64,000 nt of DNA, from positions 930,001 through 994,000 of the forward strand of contig CAVWFT010000001.1 of the NCBI GenBank assembly GCA_963754445.1, written 5' to 3'. The position numbers and the translations under genes are program-made. The stretch is from Bog-473 sp963754445. GTDB lineage: Bacteria; Actinomycetota; Acidimicrobiia; Acidimicrobiales; RAAP-2. Under the pieces are notes generated by a model, which saw only the letters and a list, made by a program, of their open reading frames with translations, was not told where the DNA came from and ran no database searches. Positions 17,521-26,391 of the stretch are shown one piece after another (the first letter of the stretch is position 1; each line of letters starts with the position of its first letter).

Positions 17521-17677
17521 ACGGGCGTGAGCGAGCACTCCTGCGATGCCGCGACCCACGAAGGGCCGCCGACGGCTACTTTTCGCCAACCACGAGAACG
17601 TGACGGCTGATACCGAGACTCGGGCGATTCCGCTCGATGAGCACCTGACCAGGCGGTCGGGGGGAGGCAGAAAATCC

Positions 17678-18943
17678 ATGCATGCACCGAAGGGTTGGAC
17701 CAGGGGGGGCTACCTGGGCGCCGCGGCCCTGGCCGTGATGGCCGGGCTGCCGACGGCTTTCGTCGCCGCGACGCCTGCGCCGGCAGCTGCGGCCTCGGCG
17801 ACGCCGATCACCATCGCCTACATCACGTCGGTCACGGGAGAAGGTGCCTCCGAGGACGGCACGTCGCCCGGTGCCTTCAAGGCGAGGATCGCGCTGCAGA
17901 ACGCCCACGGCGGCGTCAACGGGCACAAGCTGATCCCGCTCGTCATCGACGACCAGACCAGTCCCTCACAGATCGCCACCGCGGTGCAAGAGGCCGATTC
18001 GAAGGCACTGGCCATCGTCTCGCAGAGCCCGCTGTTCTTCCTGGCGGCCAAATACCCGCAGCAGGCGGGGGTCCCGGTCACGGGTTCGTACAGTGACGGG
18101 CCCGAGTGGGGTGAGCAGCCGTACACCAACATGTTCGCCGCGGACGTCGGGAGCTTGAACCCCAAGTACCCCGTGACCACGTTGGCCGGGAACTTCATGA
18201 AGTCGCGCGGCGCCACCACGTTGGCCACCTACGGGTATGGCATCTCTCCCTCGTCGAGCCGAGCCGCCATCCAGACGGCGGACTCCTTCAAGCATGCGGG
18301 CGGCAAGGTCGGCGTGCTCAATACCAGCGTGCCCTTCGGGAGCGTCAACTTCACGGCCGACGCCCTGGTGGCCAAGCAGGCACACGTCGACGCGCTGTCG
18401 CCGGAGATGGACAACAACTCGAACTTCGCCCTGGCCGAAGCCCTCAAGCAGGCCGGGGTCAAGCTGAAGGCCACCGCCTTCGCCACCGGCTACCAGCCCG
18501 ACGTGATCAACTCGCCGGCCTGGTCCGCGCTCCAGGGCGACTACTTCTACTCCCTGTTCCGTCCCTGGTCCCTTCCGGATTCCGCCACAAAGACGATGCA
18601 GGCCGCCATGGAGAAGTACGACGGCTACTCGAAGAGCGATTTTCCCTCCTTCAGCGAGTACGAGGCGTGGTTGGGTGCCGACTTGATGATCAAGGGCCTG
18701 CAGTTGGCGGGCCCCAACCCGACCAGGCCCGAGATCATCAAGGCGCTGCGTGGGATCAAGTCGTACAACGCCGGCGGGTTGCTCCCACAGAGTTGGGACT
18801 ACGCCACCGACTTCGGTCACGACGACGCCAAGAGCTGCTCGTGGTTCATGCAGGCCGATAAGACCGGCTTCAAGCCCGTCTCCTCGACCCCGACCTGTGG
18901 GACTGACATCCCGGGCACGGCCACCGCCAACGCCACCTCGTAA
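17678..18943 (+). CDS. Secreted branched-chain-amino-acid-type ABC substrate-binding protein
   Basis: A 421-residue periplasmic-binding-fold protein. A Sec-type signal peptide (residues ~8-38) ends near AAAASA; there is no lipobox cysteine, unusual for a Gram-positive binding protein. The mature part has ITIAYITSVTGEGA, VNGHKLIPLVIDD and TSPSQIATAVQE, as in LivK/Leu-type receptors, which in catabolic clusters often bind aromatic or hydrophobic acids. ATG 17678 follows GGGGAGG; the frame upstream is rejected because the signal peptide begins here. No permease or ATPase gene is nearby, so it would have to work with one encoded elsewhere. Confidence 0.85.
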   Translation: MHAPKGWTRGGYLGAAALAVMAGLPTAFVAATPAPAAAASATPITIAYITSVTGEGASEDGTSPGAFKARIALQNAHGGVNGHKLIPLVIDDQTSPSQIATAVQEADSKALAIVSQSPLFFLAAKYPQQAGVPVTGSYSDGPEWGEQPYTNMFAADVGSLNPKYPVTTLAGNFMKSRGATTLATYGYGISPSSSRAAIQTADSFKHAGGKVGVLNTSVPFGSVNFTADALVAKQAHVDALSPEMDNNSNFALAEALKQAGVKLKATAFATGYQPDVINSPAWSALQGDYFYSLFRPWSLPDSATKTMQAAMEKYDGYSKSDFPSFSEYEAWLGADLMIKGLQLAGPNPTRPEIIKALRGIKSYNAGGLLPQSWDYATDFGHDDAKSCSWFMQADKTGFKPVSSTPTCGTDIPGTATANATS

Positions 18944-18958
18944 TCGATTGCGATCGGT

Positions 18959-18991
18959 CGCATCGGGAGTGGGCGCTCCGCTCCCGATGCG
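18959..18991 (+). terminator. Hairpin terminator after the binding-protein gene
   Basis: An 11-bp perfect stem (18959-18969 with 18981-18991) and an 11-base loop begin 15 bases after the stop codon. No T-run follows, as is common in high-GC actinobacteria. Confidence 0.6.
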
Positions 18992-19081
18992 CACCCCCGC
19001 CTCGCTCCGGGCAGCGGGACGACCTTGCACCGTGGATCCAGCGGACCGGGCCGAGGTCCGAGACCGGAAGAGCAGGTACCA

Positions 19082-20257
19082 ATGGCCATACGTGACATCG
19101 GGGCGTTGACGGGTGCGGACGAGGGGCTGACCCATCAGATCGTCGACACCTTCTCGACCATCGCCGAATCGGACCACGCCTGGACCGAGAAGATCTGGGT
19201 CTCCATCGCCAAGGCCGATGGTTCGGTGCAAGTCGATTTCGGGTTGGGCAAGTACCACAACCGCGGGATCATCGACGGCTTCGGCGGCGTCTCGCGAGGC
19301 CGCCAGCAATGGACGGTCCGCGGCAGCCGTGAACTGCGGACGGCTCCCGAGGAGACCGCCGTCGGCCCCATCGTCTACGAGACGGTGCACCCGCTCGAGT
19401 CCATCCGAGTGCGCCTTGAGCCCAACGAGATCCAACCGATCTCCTTCGACGTGACGCTCACCGGCGTCACCATCCCGTTCTTCGAGGACCGCAACCTGGT
19501 TCGCAACCGCAGGACCCAGCGGATCGACGTGAACGTCATCCGTTATCACCAGGGCGGCTGGGCCAGCGGAACGGTCACCGTCGACGGGGAGGACTACGAG
19601 CTCTCCGGTGAGGATGCCTTCGGCTTCCGTGATCACTCGTGGGGTGTCCGCCAGGGCGTCGGGGTCGCGCCGACCGACCTGATCGGCTCGAGCAGGCCAC
19701 CCGATCAGACGCCGCGCCCGGTACCCCGGGGGATCATGACCTGGAGCCCCTCCTTCTTCCGCCGACCTGACGGGTCGTACTACGAGACGGCGATCTTCCT
19801 CACCGGTGGTGTGTGGGACTACACCAGCGCCTACATCAACGGCGCCGACGGCACCCAGGCTCCCGTCCGCTCGGCGTCGCCCCGCCTGGAGTACGACACG
19901 GCGACCCGCTTCGTGCGCAGCGGCGAGCTCCACCTGGTGATGGACTCGGGCGAGGAGCGTCGGATCGAGGTCGAGGCGCTCGGCGATTCCGGATTCTTTC
20001 TGAAGACCGCCGGCTACGGACCCTGGAAGGACCACATCCACGGTTCGTGGCGGGGGCGACTGCACCTCGACGGGGAGTACATAGCGGACTGCTGGGCGAG
20101 CGAGCAGCTGGACCTACTGGGCCAGTTCCGTGACACTCCCATACGGGTACGCGAGGGCGACGCCACGGGCTACGGGATCATGGAGAGCATCATCTCGGGG
20201 GAGTGGCCCGAGCTCGGTCTGACCGCCGAGTCCGACCGCAGGATCTCCTTCGAGTGA
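19082..20257 (+). CDS. Uncharacterised lipocalin/CrtC-like protein (DUF7064/7065 type)
   Basis: A 391-residue protein rich in beta-strands. ESDHAWTEKIWVSI near the start, EDAFGFRDHSWGVR in the middle, and a C-terminal half with YETAIFLTGG and KDHIHGSWRGRLHLDGE resemble the two-lobed lipocalin-like fold of CrtC (carotenoid hydratase) and AttH proteins. The function is unknown; members often sit with APH-like kinases and lipid genes. ATG 19082 is the clear start after AGAGCAGG. No signal peptide is visible. It is followed by the second kinase after 55 bases. Confidence 0.6.
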   Translation: MAIRDIGALTGADEGLTHQIVDTFSTIAESDHAWTEKIWVSIAKADGSVQVDFGLGKYHNRGIIDGFGGVSRGRQQWTVRGSRELRTAPEETAVGPIVYETVHPLESIRVRLEPNEIQPISFDVTLTGVTIPFFEDRNLVRNRRTQRIDVNVIRYHQGGWASGTVTVDGEDYELSGEDAFGFRDHSWGVRQGVGVAPTDLIGSSRPPDQTPRPVPRGIMTWSPSFFRRPDGSYYETAIFLTGGVWDYTSAYINGADGTQAPVRSASPRLEYDTATRFVRSGELHLVMDSGEERRIEVEALGDSGFFLKTAGYGPWKDHIHGSWRGRLHLDGEYIADCWASEQLDLLGQFRDTPIRVREGDATGYGIMESIISGEWPELGLTAESDRRISFE

Positions 20258-20312
20258 CACACCCGGTCACCTCGGCCCACCAGAGCGATCGGACGAACAC
20301 CATCCGCCCCCC

Positions 20313-21413
20313 ATGGTGACCGACGAGATGGAGCGACACCTCGCGTCGTGGTTCGAGGCCCAGCTCCCGGGTGGCCCCACCGTGGCCTTGGAGGGATTCG
20401 ATCGCGTCGCCGTCGGGCACTCGGCCGAAACGATCCTTGTGACCCTGACCTACGACGGTGTGCGCCGTGACGTGGTCGTCCGGATGCGCCCACACTCGCC
20501 CGGTCTGCTCGAGCCCTATGACCTCGCTCGTCAATTCCAGATCCTGCGTGGCTTGGAATCGACGCCGGTCCGGGCACCCGCCGCACTCTGGATCGAGCCG
20601 ACGGGCCAGGTGCTCGGTCGGGAGTTCTACGTGATGGAGCGCCTCGCCGGAAGGGTTTACGAGCGGGGCGTGGCCGCGGACCTGGCCGCCGATCCCGAAG
20701 GGATCCGTCGCATGAGCGAGGGCATCGTGGCGCAGATCGCCGCCGTGCACCGGGTCGATCTCGTGGCGACCGGGCTCGACCATCTGCCCGACGGGCACGG
20801 CTACCTCGAGCGTGAGCTCGACCACTGGGCGGCTGAGATCGAGCGGGTGCGGCGCGGGCCGCTGCCGGCGCTCGAACGCCTCGTCGTCGCCCTGCGCGAA
20901 CAGCAGCCCGAACAGTCACCGGTGGTGACGCTCGTGCACGGCGATGCCAAACCGGGGAACTTCGGCTTTGTCGGCACCGAGCTCACTGCGGTCTTCGACT
21001 GGGAGATGGCGGCCCTCGGTGATCCGCTGGCCGATATCGGCTGGGCCGAGACGCTCTGGGCGCTTCCGGGATCGGTGACCTCCTGTCCCGGCGCTCTCTC
21101 CGTCGACGAGTTTGTCGGTCGATGGGAATCGCTGAGCGGTCTCGAAGCGCGGAGCCGTCACTGGTACCGGGCGTTCCAGTCGCTGAAGATGGCCGTGATC
21201 CTCCTCGTGGGGGGCCATCTGGTCGACGCCGGCCACAGCGACGACCTGCGACTCGCCGAGATGGCGTACGGCGTCCGGCCGGCGACCCAAGCGGCGTTGC
21301 GCGAGCTCGGCGTCGACGGCGCACTCCTCGACGATGGCCCCGTCCTGCCGCGCAAGGAGCGCCGGGATGCGGTGCGCCGTCTGGTCGAGGGTCGGGACGC
21401 GCCAACGCGCTAG
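20313..21413 (+). CDS. APH-family phosphotransferase (second of the island)
   Basis: A 366-residue aminoglycoside-phosphotransferase-fold protein. The catalytic loop is LVHGDAKPGNFGF and the metal motif VFDWEMAALGDPLADIGW, with the N-lobe lysine region DVVVRMRP. It is more similar to the FadE36-associated/acyl-CoA-cluster kinases than to true antibiotic kinases. It follows the CrtC-like gene and closes the island; the next genes are on the other strand. Confidence 0.85.
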   Translation: MVTDEMERHLASWFEAQLPGGPTVALEGFDRVAVGHSAETILVTLTYDGVRRDVVVRMRPHSPGLLEPYDLARQFQILRGLESTPVRAPAALWIEPTGQVLGREFYVMERLAGRVYERGVAADLAADPEGIRRMSEGIVAQIAAVHRVDLVATGLDHLPDGHGYLERELDHWAAEIERVRRGPLPALERLVVALREQQPEQSPVVTLVHGDAKPGNFGFVGTELTAVFDWEMAALGDPLADIGWAETLWALPGSVTSCPGALSVDEFVGRWESLSGLEARSRHWYRAFQSLKMAVILLVGGHLVDAGHSDDLRLAEMAYGVRPATQAALRELGVDGALLDDGPVLPRKERRDAVRRLVEGRDAPTR

Positions 21414-21484
21414 GGCCCACGATCGCCACCCGGATCATCGAGCGGGCGCACGGCATCACCAGGCAGCCGCGTCACGGCCGCCGG

Positions 21485-22255
21485 TCAGTCGTGCTCGTGG
21501 GCGGCCAGGCTGGCCCCGAGCTGGTCCACCAGGGCGACGGCCACGACACACTGCTCCTGGCTGATCGGTGCGGCGGGCGTGGGGGTGAGGATGAACGTGC
21601 CCAGGACCCGGCCGCCCCCACGGACAGCCAATTCGACCTGCTTTGTGGGCAACCCGGCCGTGGCCGAGGGCCATCGCAAAGGATTGAGCCGGACGGTCCC
21701 GTCGTTGGCGATCCAGGCCCCCTTGCCCGACGGTTGCTCCCGCGAGAAGCGGCAGTCCTGCAGGCTCAGGAGCTCCCGGAGTTCGCCGGCCACCGCCATC
21801 AGGAGGAAATCGGGTTCCTCCCCGCCCGCGATTCTCTCACCGAGGTCGTGCAGCCGCGACAGTTCCAGGCGCCCGCGAGCCGCCGCCAGTTGGTGTTTGC
21901 GTCCCCGCGCCGCCAGCTCTCCCACCGCGAGACCCACGATGACGAAGAGGATCTCGGTGGTCAGGTCCGTCTGACGGCTGATGCGGAAGGAACCGTACGG
22001 ACGGGTGAGCAGGAAGTCGAACGATGCGGCCGACACCAATGCGGCCAAGGCGGCGGCGCCCCGATGGCCCCACGACGCGATGGCCACGGTGGCGACGACC
22101 AGGATCAACGCGTCGTTGGCCGCACTCAGGTGGTTGCGACCCGGCACCAGGGCCAGGGCGACGACCACGGGGACGACGACGGCGGCAACCCAGATCAACG
22201 CCCCGGGGAAGGAGGCGGAGCGGACAGCGTTGGCGCGAGCACCACCGTGCGCCAT
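21485..22255 (-). CDS. KdpD-like DUF4118 membrane protein, coupled to the potassium transporter
   Basis: A 256-residue protein. Residues ~18-110 contain about four membrane helices of the DUF4118 domain found in the KdpD potassium sensor, including FDFLLTRPYGSFRI. A short coiled-coil linker (ELAARGRKHQLAAARGRLEL) leads to a small GAF-like domain. No histidine-kinase catalytic domain follows, so it cannot phosphorylate. The ATG lies two bases after the transporter stop, implying translational coupling. It probably senses or modulates potassium transport; this is inference from domain and context. Confidence 0.75.
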   Translation of the reverse strand: MAHGGARANAVRSASFPGALIWVAAVVVPVVVALALVPGRNHLSAANDALILVVATVAIASWGHRGAAALAALVSAASFDFLLTRPYGSFRISRQTDLTTEILFVIVGLAVGELAARGRKHQLAAARGRLELSRLHDLGERIAGGEEPDFLLMAVAGELRELLSLQDCRFSREQPSGKGAWIANDGTVRLNPLRWPSATAGLPTKQVELAVRGGGRVLGTFILTPTPAAPISQEQCVVAVALVDQLGASLAAHEHD

Positions 22256-22257
22256 GG

Positions 22258-24654
22258 TCACTCCTGGTCGGTCGAGGTCGGCGAGAGCGTGAGCAGCTCG
22301 TAGGTCGGGTTGATCATGGCCAGGCGACCCTTGTGCTTGCCCACCATGCCGTGGGCGACCAGTCGGGTGCCACTGTGCAGGCCGGCGATCGAGCGACGGC
22401 CGAAGAAGACCAGCGTCATGCTCTCGCCGCTGCCGTCGACCAGCACGCATTCGAGCGCAGGCGCATCGGCCAGGGACTGCACGCGGAGAGACTTCACCCG
22501 ACCCGAGACGGTGGTGCGGGCTCGCCATTTCAGCTGGGCGATGGGTTCGGCATCGGCGGGGATCTGTTCGGTCGGGGGCGAGCCGGGGGCCGTGACCGAA
22601 GCCGCGGCGGCCTTCCGGGGTTCGCTGCCGAGAAGCGAATCCACGGCGCTCTCGTCGTCGAGCTGCGGCACGACATGGAAGGGGATGATCGTCGCGTTCA
22701 CGTGCGGCAACTGGCTGACGATGTCCACGATCCGGTCGGCCGTCTGATCGTGCAGGATCCGCTTCCACATCGTCCCGTACGTTCGCCGCGGCAGCAGCAT
22801 CGTCACCTCGGTGTCCCCGTCCGTGAGTTCCGCCGCCAGTTCGAGCGCGGCACGCCCGAGCCGGCGGTCGGGGCAATCGACGATATCGAGCGGAAGCCGG
22901 GCCAGACCCAGGCGCTGCCACCGGGCAATCAGGATCTCCGCCCGCTTGTTGTCGATGTTGAAGTGCACGGCGTGCAGGTCGTCGGGTGTGAGGGTCCGTG
23001 CGTACTGGATGGCTCGCGCCGTGGCCAGGTCGATGCGATCGACGAGCACGACGACGACGTGATGGCGCAGCACCTTGGCCTCGCAGGCCTCGACGGCGGC
23101 GCCCTCTTCGAGGATGGCGTCTTCGGCCCGGTACTCCCGGTTCATGCGCATGAGGCCGTAGACGAGCAGCGGCATGACGATGACCACCACCCAGGCGCCC
23201 TGGGTGAACTCGGCCAGGGCGAAGACCACCACGACGACGGCGCAGACGACGGCGGCAATGCCGTTGATCACGACGCTCTTGCGCCAGTGCTGGTCCCGGT
23301 GCTTCCAGTGGTGCATCACCATCCCCGAGCCGGCCATCGTGAAGCCGGTGAAGACGCCGATGGCGTACATCGGGATCAGTGCGGAGACCTTCGCTCCGGT
23401 GGCCAGGAGGAGGGCGATGGAGGCACCGGCCAGCAGGAGGATCCCGTTGGAGAAGACCAGGCGGTGCCCTCGGACCGTGAGCATCCTGGGGAGGAAGGAG
23501 TCGTCGGCGACGAAGCTGACCAGGAACGGGAACCCGGTGAAGCTGGTGTTGGCCGCCAAGATCAGGATGAGGGCCGTCGCCGCCTGCAGCGAATAGAAGA
23601 GGACCTGACCCGCCGGACTCTGTCCGTAGACCAGCTTGCCGATCTCCGACACCACCGTCGGAGTCCCCGAGACGAACGGCACGGCGTGGGTGAGAGCGGC
23701 CAGGACCGACACGCCCAGGAACATCACCCCGAGGATGGTGCTCATCAGGACCAGGGTCGTGCGGGCGTTCCGCGCCTGTGGCTCCCGGAAGATGCTCACC
23801 CCGTTCGATATGGCCTCGGTCCCGGTCATGGCCGAGCTGCCGTTGGCGAACGCTCGGAGCAAGAAGAAGGCGGAGACGCCGAGGATGAGCCCGCCACTGG
23901 CGTGTCCGAGGGGCAGGGTGCCGTGCGAAGGGGTTGCCTTGTGCAGGGTGCCCGCTGTCTCGCGCACGAGGCCCAGCACAATGAGTACGGCCATGTTGGC
24001 GATGAAGAAGTAGGTGGGGATGGCGAAGACCTTCCCGGCCTCGCGGATCCCGCGCAGGTTTCCGAAGGCCAGGATCACGACGAAGGCGATCGACATCGGA
24101 ACGGAGTAACTCGACAGCGCCGGAGCCGCCGAGATGATGGCGTCGGCTCCCGCCGCAACGGACACCGCCACGGTGATCGTGTAGCTGATGAGGAGGGCCG
24201 CACCAGCGATCTGGGCGATGTTCGGGCCGAAGTTGTCGCGACTCACGACGTAGGAGCCGCCGGCTTTCGGATAGGAGCGGACGACGTCGCGGTAGCAAAT
24301 CGTCACCACGGCAAGGACGGCCAGGATGGCGGCCGTCATTGGAGTGACGATCGAGAAGGCGGCCAACCCGGCGATGGGAACGAGGATGCGCAGGATCTCC
24401 TCGGTCGCATAGGCCGAGGACGACATGACGTCCGAGGAAAGCACGGCGAGTGCGGTGGGTTTGCCCAGACGCTGTCCGTGGAGATCGTTGCTTACCAGCG
24501 GCGGCCCGAGCAGGACCCGCTTGACCCGGTAGCGACGGCTCTCGGGCAGGTTCGCCGCAACCGTGGTGTCGACCCGCGCCGGTGACCGGGTCAGGTCGTG
24601 GACCCGCCTCTCCGTCGAGATTTGGCGGTCGGTCTTCGTGTCCGCACTGGCCAC
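22258..24654 (-). CDS. kimA: KimA-family potassium transporter fused to an OB-fold domain
   Basis: A 798-residue protein. Residues ~65-500 form a 12-helix APC transporter closely resembling Bacillus KimA (KPTALAVLSSDVMSSSAYAT, then YPKAGGSYVVSRDNFGP, NSFTGFPFLV-like helix 8, HKDQHW-type loops). Residues ~510-660 form the KimA cytosolic universal-stress-like domain (ILHDQTADRI). Residues ~705-790 add a RecG-like OB-fold (TTVSGRVKSLRV, then SMTLVFFGRRSIAGLHSG and KGRLAMINPTYELL) not found in Bacillus KimA. GTG 24654 follows CGAGG. It is the first gene of a two-gene operon. Confidence 0.85.
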   Translation of the reverse strand: MASADTKTDRQISTERRVHDLTRSPARVDTTVAANLPESRRYRVKRVLLGPPLVSNDLHGQRLGKPTALAVLSSDVMSSSAYATEEILRILVPIAGLAAFSIVTPMTAAILAVLAVVTICYRDVVRSYPKAGGSYVVSRDNFGPNIAQIAGAALLISYTITVAVSVAAGADAIISAAPALSSYSVPMSIAFVVILAFGNLRGIREAGKVFAIPTYFFIANMAVLIVLGLVRETAGTLHKATPSHGTLPLGHASGGLILGVSAFFLLRAFANGSSAMTGTEAISNGVSIFREPQARNARTTLVLMSTILGVMFLGVSVLAALTHAVPFVSGTPTVVSEIGKLVYGQSPAGQVLFYSLQAATALILILAANTSFTGFPFLVSFVADDSFLPRMLTVRGHRLVFSNGILLLAGASIALLLATGAKVSALIPMYAIGVFTGFTMAGSGMVMHHWKHRDQHWRKSVVINGIAAVVCAVVVVVFALAEFTQGAWVVVIVMPLLVYGLMRMNREYRAEDAILEEGAAVEACEAKVLRHHVVVVLVDRIDLATARAIQYARTLTPDDLHAVHFNIDNKRAEILIARWQRLGLARLPLDIVDCPDRRLGRAALELAAELTDGDTEVTMLLPRRTYGTMWKRILHDQTADRIVDIVSQLPHVNATIIPFHVVPQLDDESAVDSLLGSEPRKAAAASVTAPGSPPTEQIPADAEPIAQLKWRARTTVSGRVKSLRVQSLADAPALECVLVDGSGESMTLVFFGRRSIAGLHSGTRLVAHGMVGKHKGRLAMINPTYELLTLSPTSTDQE

Positions 24655-24938
24655 CGCATAGGTCTACCTCGTTGCCACCCCGGAGGCGAGTTATGGCTGG
24701 TGCAGTGGCTGCTCGGGTCGGGGGCCGCCCGCCGAAGTCCTTGCTCGGTGGCGCCCCCCCCGGGGCCGTGCCGCGCCGGTGGGAGCGGTCAGGCTGCAGG
24801 CGGCGATGCTTACGATCGATCGTGTGATTCGTGCGTCGCGCCGGGCGACCCTGCGAAGCGCCGGAAATGGAGGGCCATGATGGTCACCGATGCCGTTCCA
24901 CCTATTGCGGCAGCCACCGGCCGAGGCGGAAGAGTCCG

Positions 24939-25361
24939 ATGAGGGAGGATGTACGTCAGGCTCTGGCCATCGAGGCCGACGCCGCCATCGAAGAGCGCAC
25001 GATCGACATCACCACGATCGGGCGGCGTTCGGGCGAACCGCGACGCATCGAGATCGTCTTCTATCGCTTGGACGACGACATCTACCTGAGCGGCATCCCC
25101 GCGCCGACGATGCGCCGATGGCTGGCCAACTTGGCCGCCGAACCGCATTTCACGTTTCACCTCAAGCACGGCGTCGTGGTCGACCTGCCGGCGATGGCCG
25201 CCGTCATCGTCGATCCCGCCGAGCGTCGACGTGTCCTGCGTGTCTTCGTCGAGCAGTTCAATCGACGCCACGGCGCCGACAGCGAGTGGCCCGAAGCGAT
25301 CCTCGACGAGTGGGTGGCGCAGAGCCCGCTGGCCAGAGTCACGTTCGCCGAGGACGACTGA
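24939..25361 (+). CDS. Small nitroreductase/DUF385-like protein
   Basis: A 140-residue protein with IDITTIGRRSGEPRRIEIVF, YLSGIPAPTMRRWLANLAAEP and FTFHLKHGV, the split-barrel pattern of the Ddn/DUF385 deazaflavin-dependent family, shorter and more divergent than the protein at 10632. Cofactor and substrate are unknown. ATG 24939 is chosen over an upstream in-frame start because a GGCGGAAGAG site lies before it and the family motif begins within 20 residues. Confidence 0.72.
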   Translation: MREDVRQALAIEADAAIEERTIDITTIGRRSGEPRRIEIVFYRLDDDIYLSGIPAPTMRRWLANLAAEPHFTFHLKHGVVVDLPAMAAVIVDPAERRRVLRVFVEQFNRRHGADSEWPEAILDEWVAQSPLARVTFAEDD

Positions 25362-25500
25362 CCCGAGGATGCAACTCCCAACCCCTGACGATGGCATCGT
25401 TCCAGACGTCGCCGGTGAACGATTCGGCCGGTCCTTTGATGCTCGGCTGCGTAGATCACGTCTCCATGACCGTGGCCTTGGCTGGTTGCGTTCCCCGTCT

Positions 25501-25522
25501 TCCAGCCGGGCTGGACCATAAT
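25501..25522 (+). promoter_or_regulatory. Promoter with palindromic operator of the dienoyl-CoA reductase gene
   Basis: TCCAGCC-G-GGCTGGA (25501-25515) is a perfect 7-bp inverted repeat about one base. It lies immediately upstream of CATAAT (25517-25522), a plausible -10 box only 8 bases before the ATG, so the mRNA may be nearly leaderless. The palindrome would occupy the promoter spacer and could be a repressor site. Confidence 0.45.
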
Positions 25523-25530
25523 CGGAGCAT

Positions 25531-26331
25531 ATGCAGCCGAGCGCCTTCGTCTCTGACCTCTTGAAGGACCAGGTTGCTCTCGTGACCGGTGGTGCGACTG
25601 GCATCGGGAAGGAGATCTCCCGCGCCCTCGGTGCCCACGGAGCGCGCGTCACCCTGGCGAGTCGAAAGCAGGCGAATCTGGAATCGGCGGTCGACGAACT
25701 GAGGTCGGAAGGCATCGATGCCACGTTCGGGGTCTGCGACGTCCGCGATGCTGCGGCGGTGCGCGTGGTGGTCGATACCGTGGTGACCGAACGGGGCAGA
25801 CTCGACATCGTGATCAACGACGCGGCGGGCAACTTCCCTGCCCCCATCTCGAAGATCTCGTCGAATGGTTTCAAGGCGGTGGTCGACATCGATCTGCTTG
25901 GCACGTACAACGTCACCCGGTGTGCCTTCGACGCTTGGCTGGCAGAGCACGGCGGCAACATCATCAACATCAGCGCCCCGTTTCAGGACAGAGGGGTGGT
26001 GTTCCAGTCCCACGTTGCGGCCGCCAAGGCCGGAGTGGACTCCCTGACTCGGACTTGTGCGGTCGAGTGGGGTCCGTACGGGATCCGGGTCAACGCGATC
26101 GCACCGGGCTCGATCGGAGGGACGGAGGGCGTCCGACGTTTCGCCGACGTCGTCACCGATGGCGACGATCGGCCGCGGAACCCGCTGGGCCTGCAGGGTC
26201 AGGGAACTGACATCGCGTATCTCGCACTGTTTCTCTGCAGCCCGATGGCCCGGTTCATCTCGGGACAGGTCATTGCCGTGGACGGTGGCGGGTCGGCGGA
26301 CCTCCTGAAAATGCAGACGGGACGGATCTGA
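25531..26331 (+). CDS. 2,4-dienoyl-CoA reductase-type SDR
   Basis: A 266-residue SDR. The cofactor loop is GGATGIGKEIS with SRK after beta-2, which favours NADPH. NDAAGNFPAP, VVDIDLLGTYNVTR and AVEWGPYGIRVNAIAPGSI, followed by GGTEG, match peroxisomal-type (DECR2) 2,4-dienoyl-CoA reductases. The usual Tyr of Tyr-x3-Lys is replaced (HVAAAKAG), as is normal for that subfamily. It reduces dienoyl-CoA from unsaturated fatty acids so beta-oxidation can proceed. The next gene follows after 60 bases. Confidence 0.82.
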   Translation: MQPSAFVSDLLKDQVALVTGGATGIGKEISRALGAHGARVTLASRKQANLESAVDELRSEGIDATFGVCDVRDAAAVRVVVDTVVTERGRLDIVINDAAGNFPAPISKISSNGFKAVVDIDLLGTYNVTRCAFDAWLAEHGGNIINISAPFQDRGVVFQSHVAAAKAGVDSLTRTCAVEWGPYGIRVNAIAPGSIGGTEGVRRFADVVTDGDDRPRNPLGLQGQGTDIAYLALFLCSPMARFISGQVIAVDGGGSADLLKMQTGRI

Positions 26332-26391
26332 GGTGCGATCTCCGTGCGAGCCGCGGTGTCATGTGGCCCGAACCGGAGCGTTGCGGCCGCA

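Noticed and set aside
24660..24938. Possible c-di-AMP (ydaO-type) riboswitch upstream of kimA on the minus strand
   Set aside because: The element is known before kimA in Bacillus, and a GGCAACGAGGTAGACC stretch faintly recalls its 3' end, but it lies too close to the start codon and the other conserved blocks are not found.
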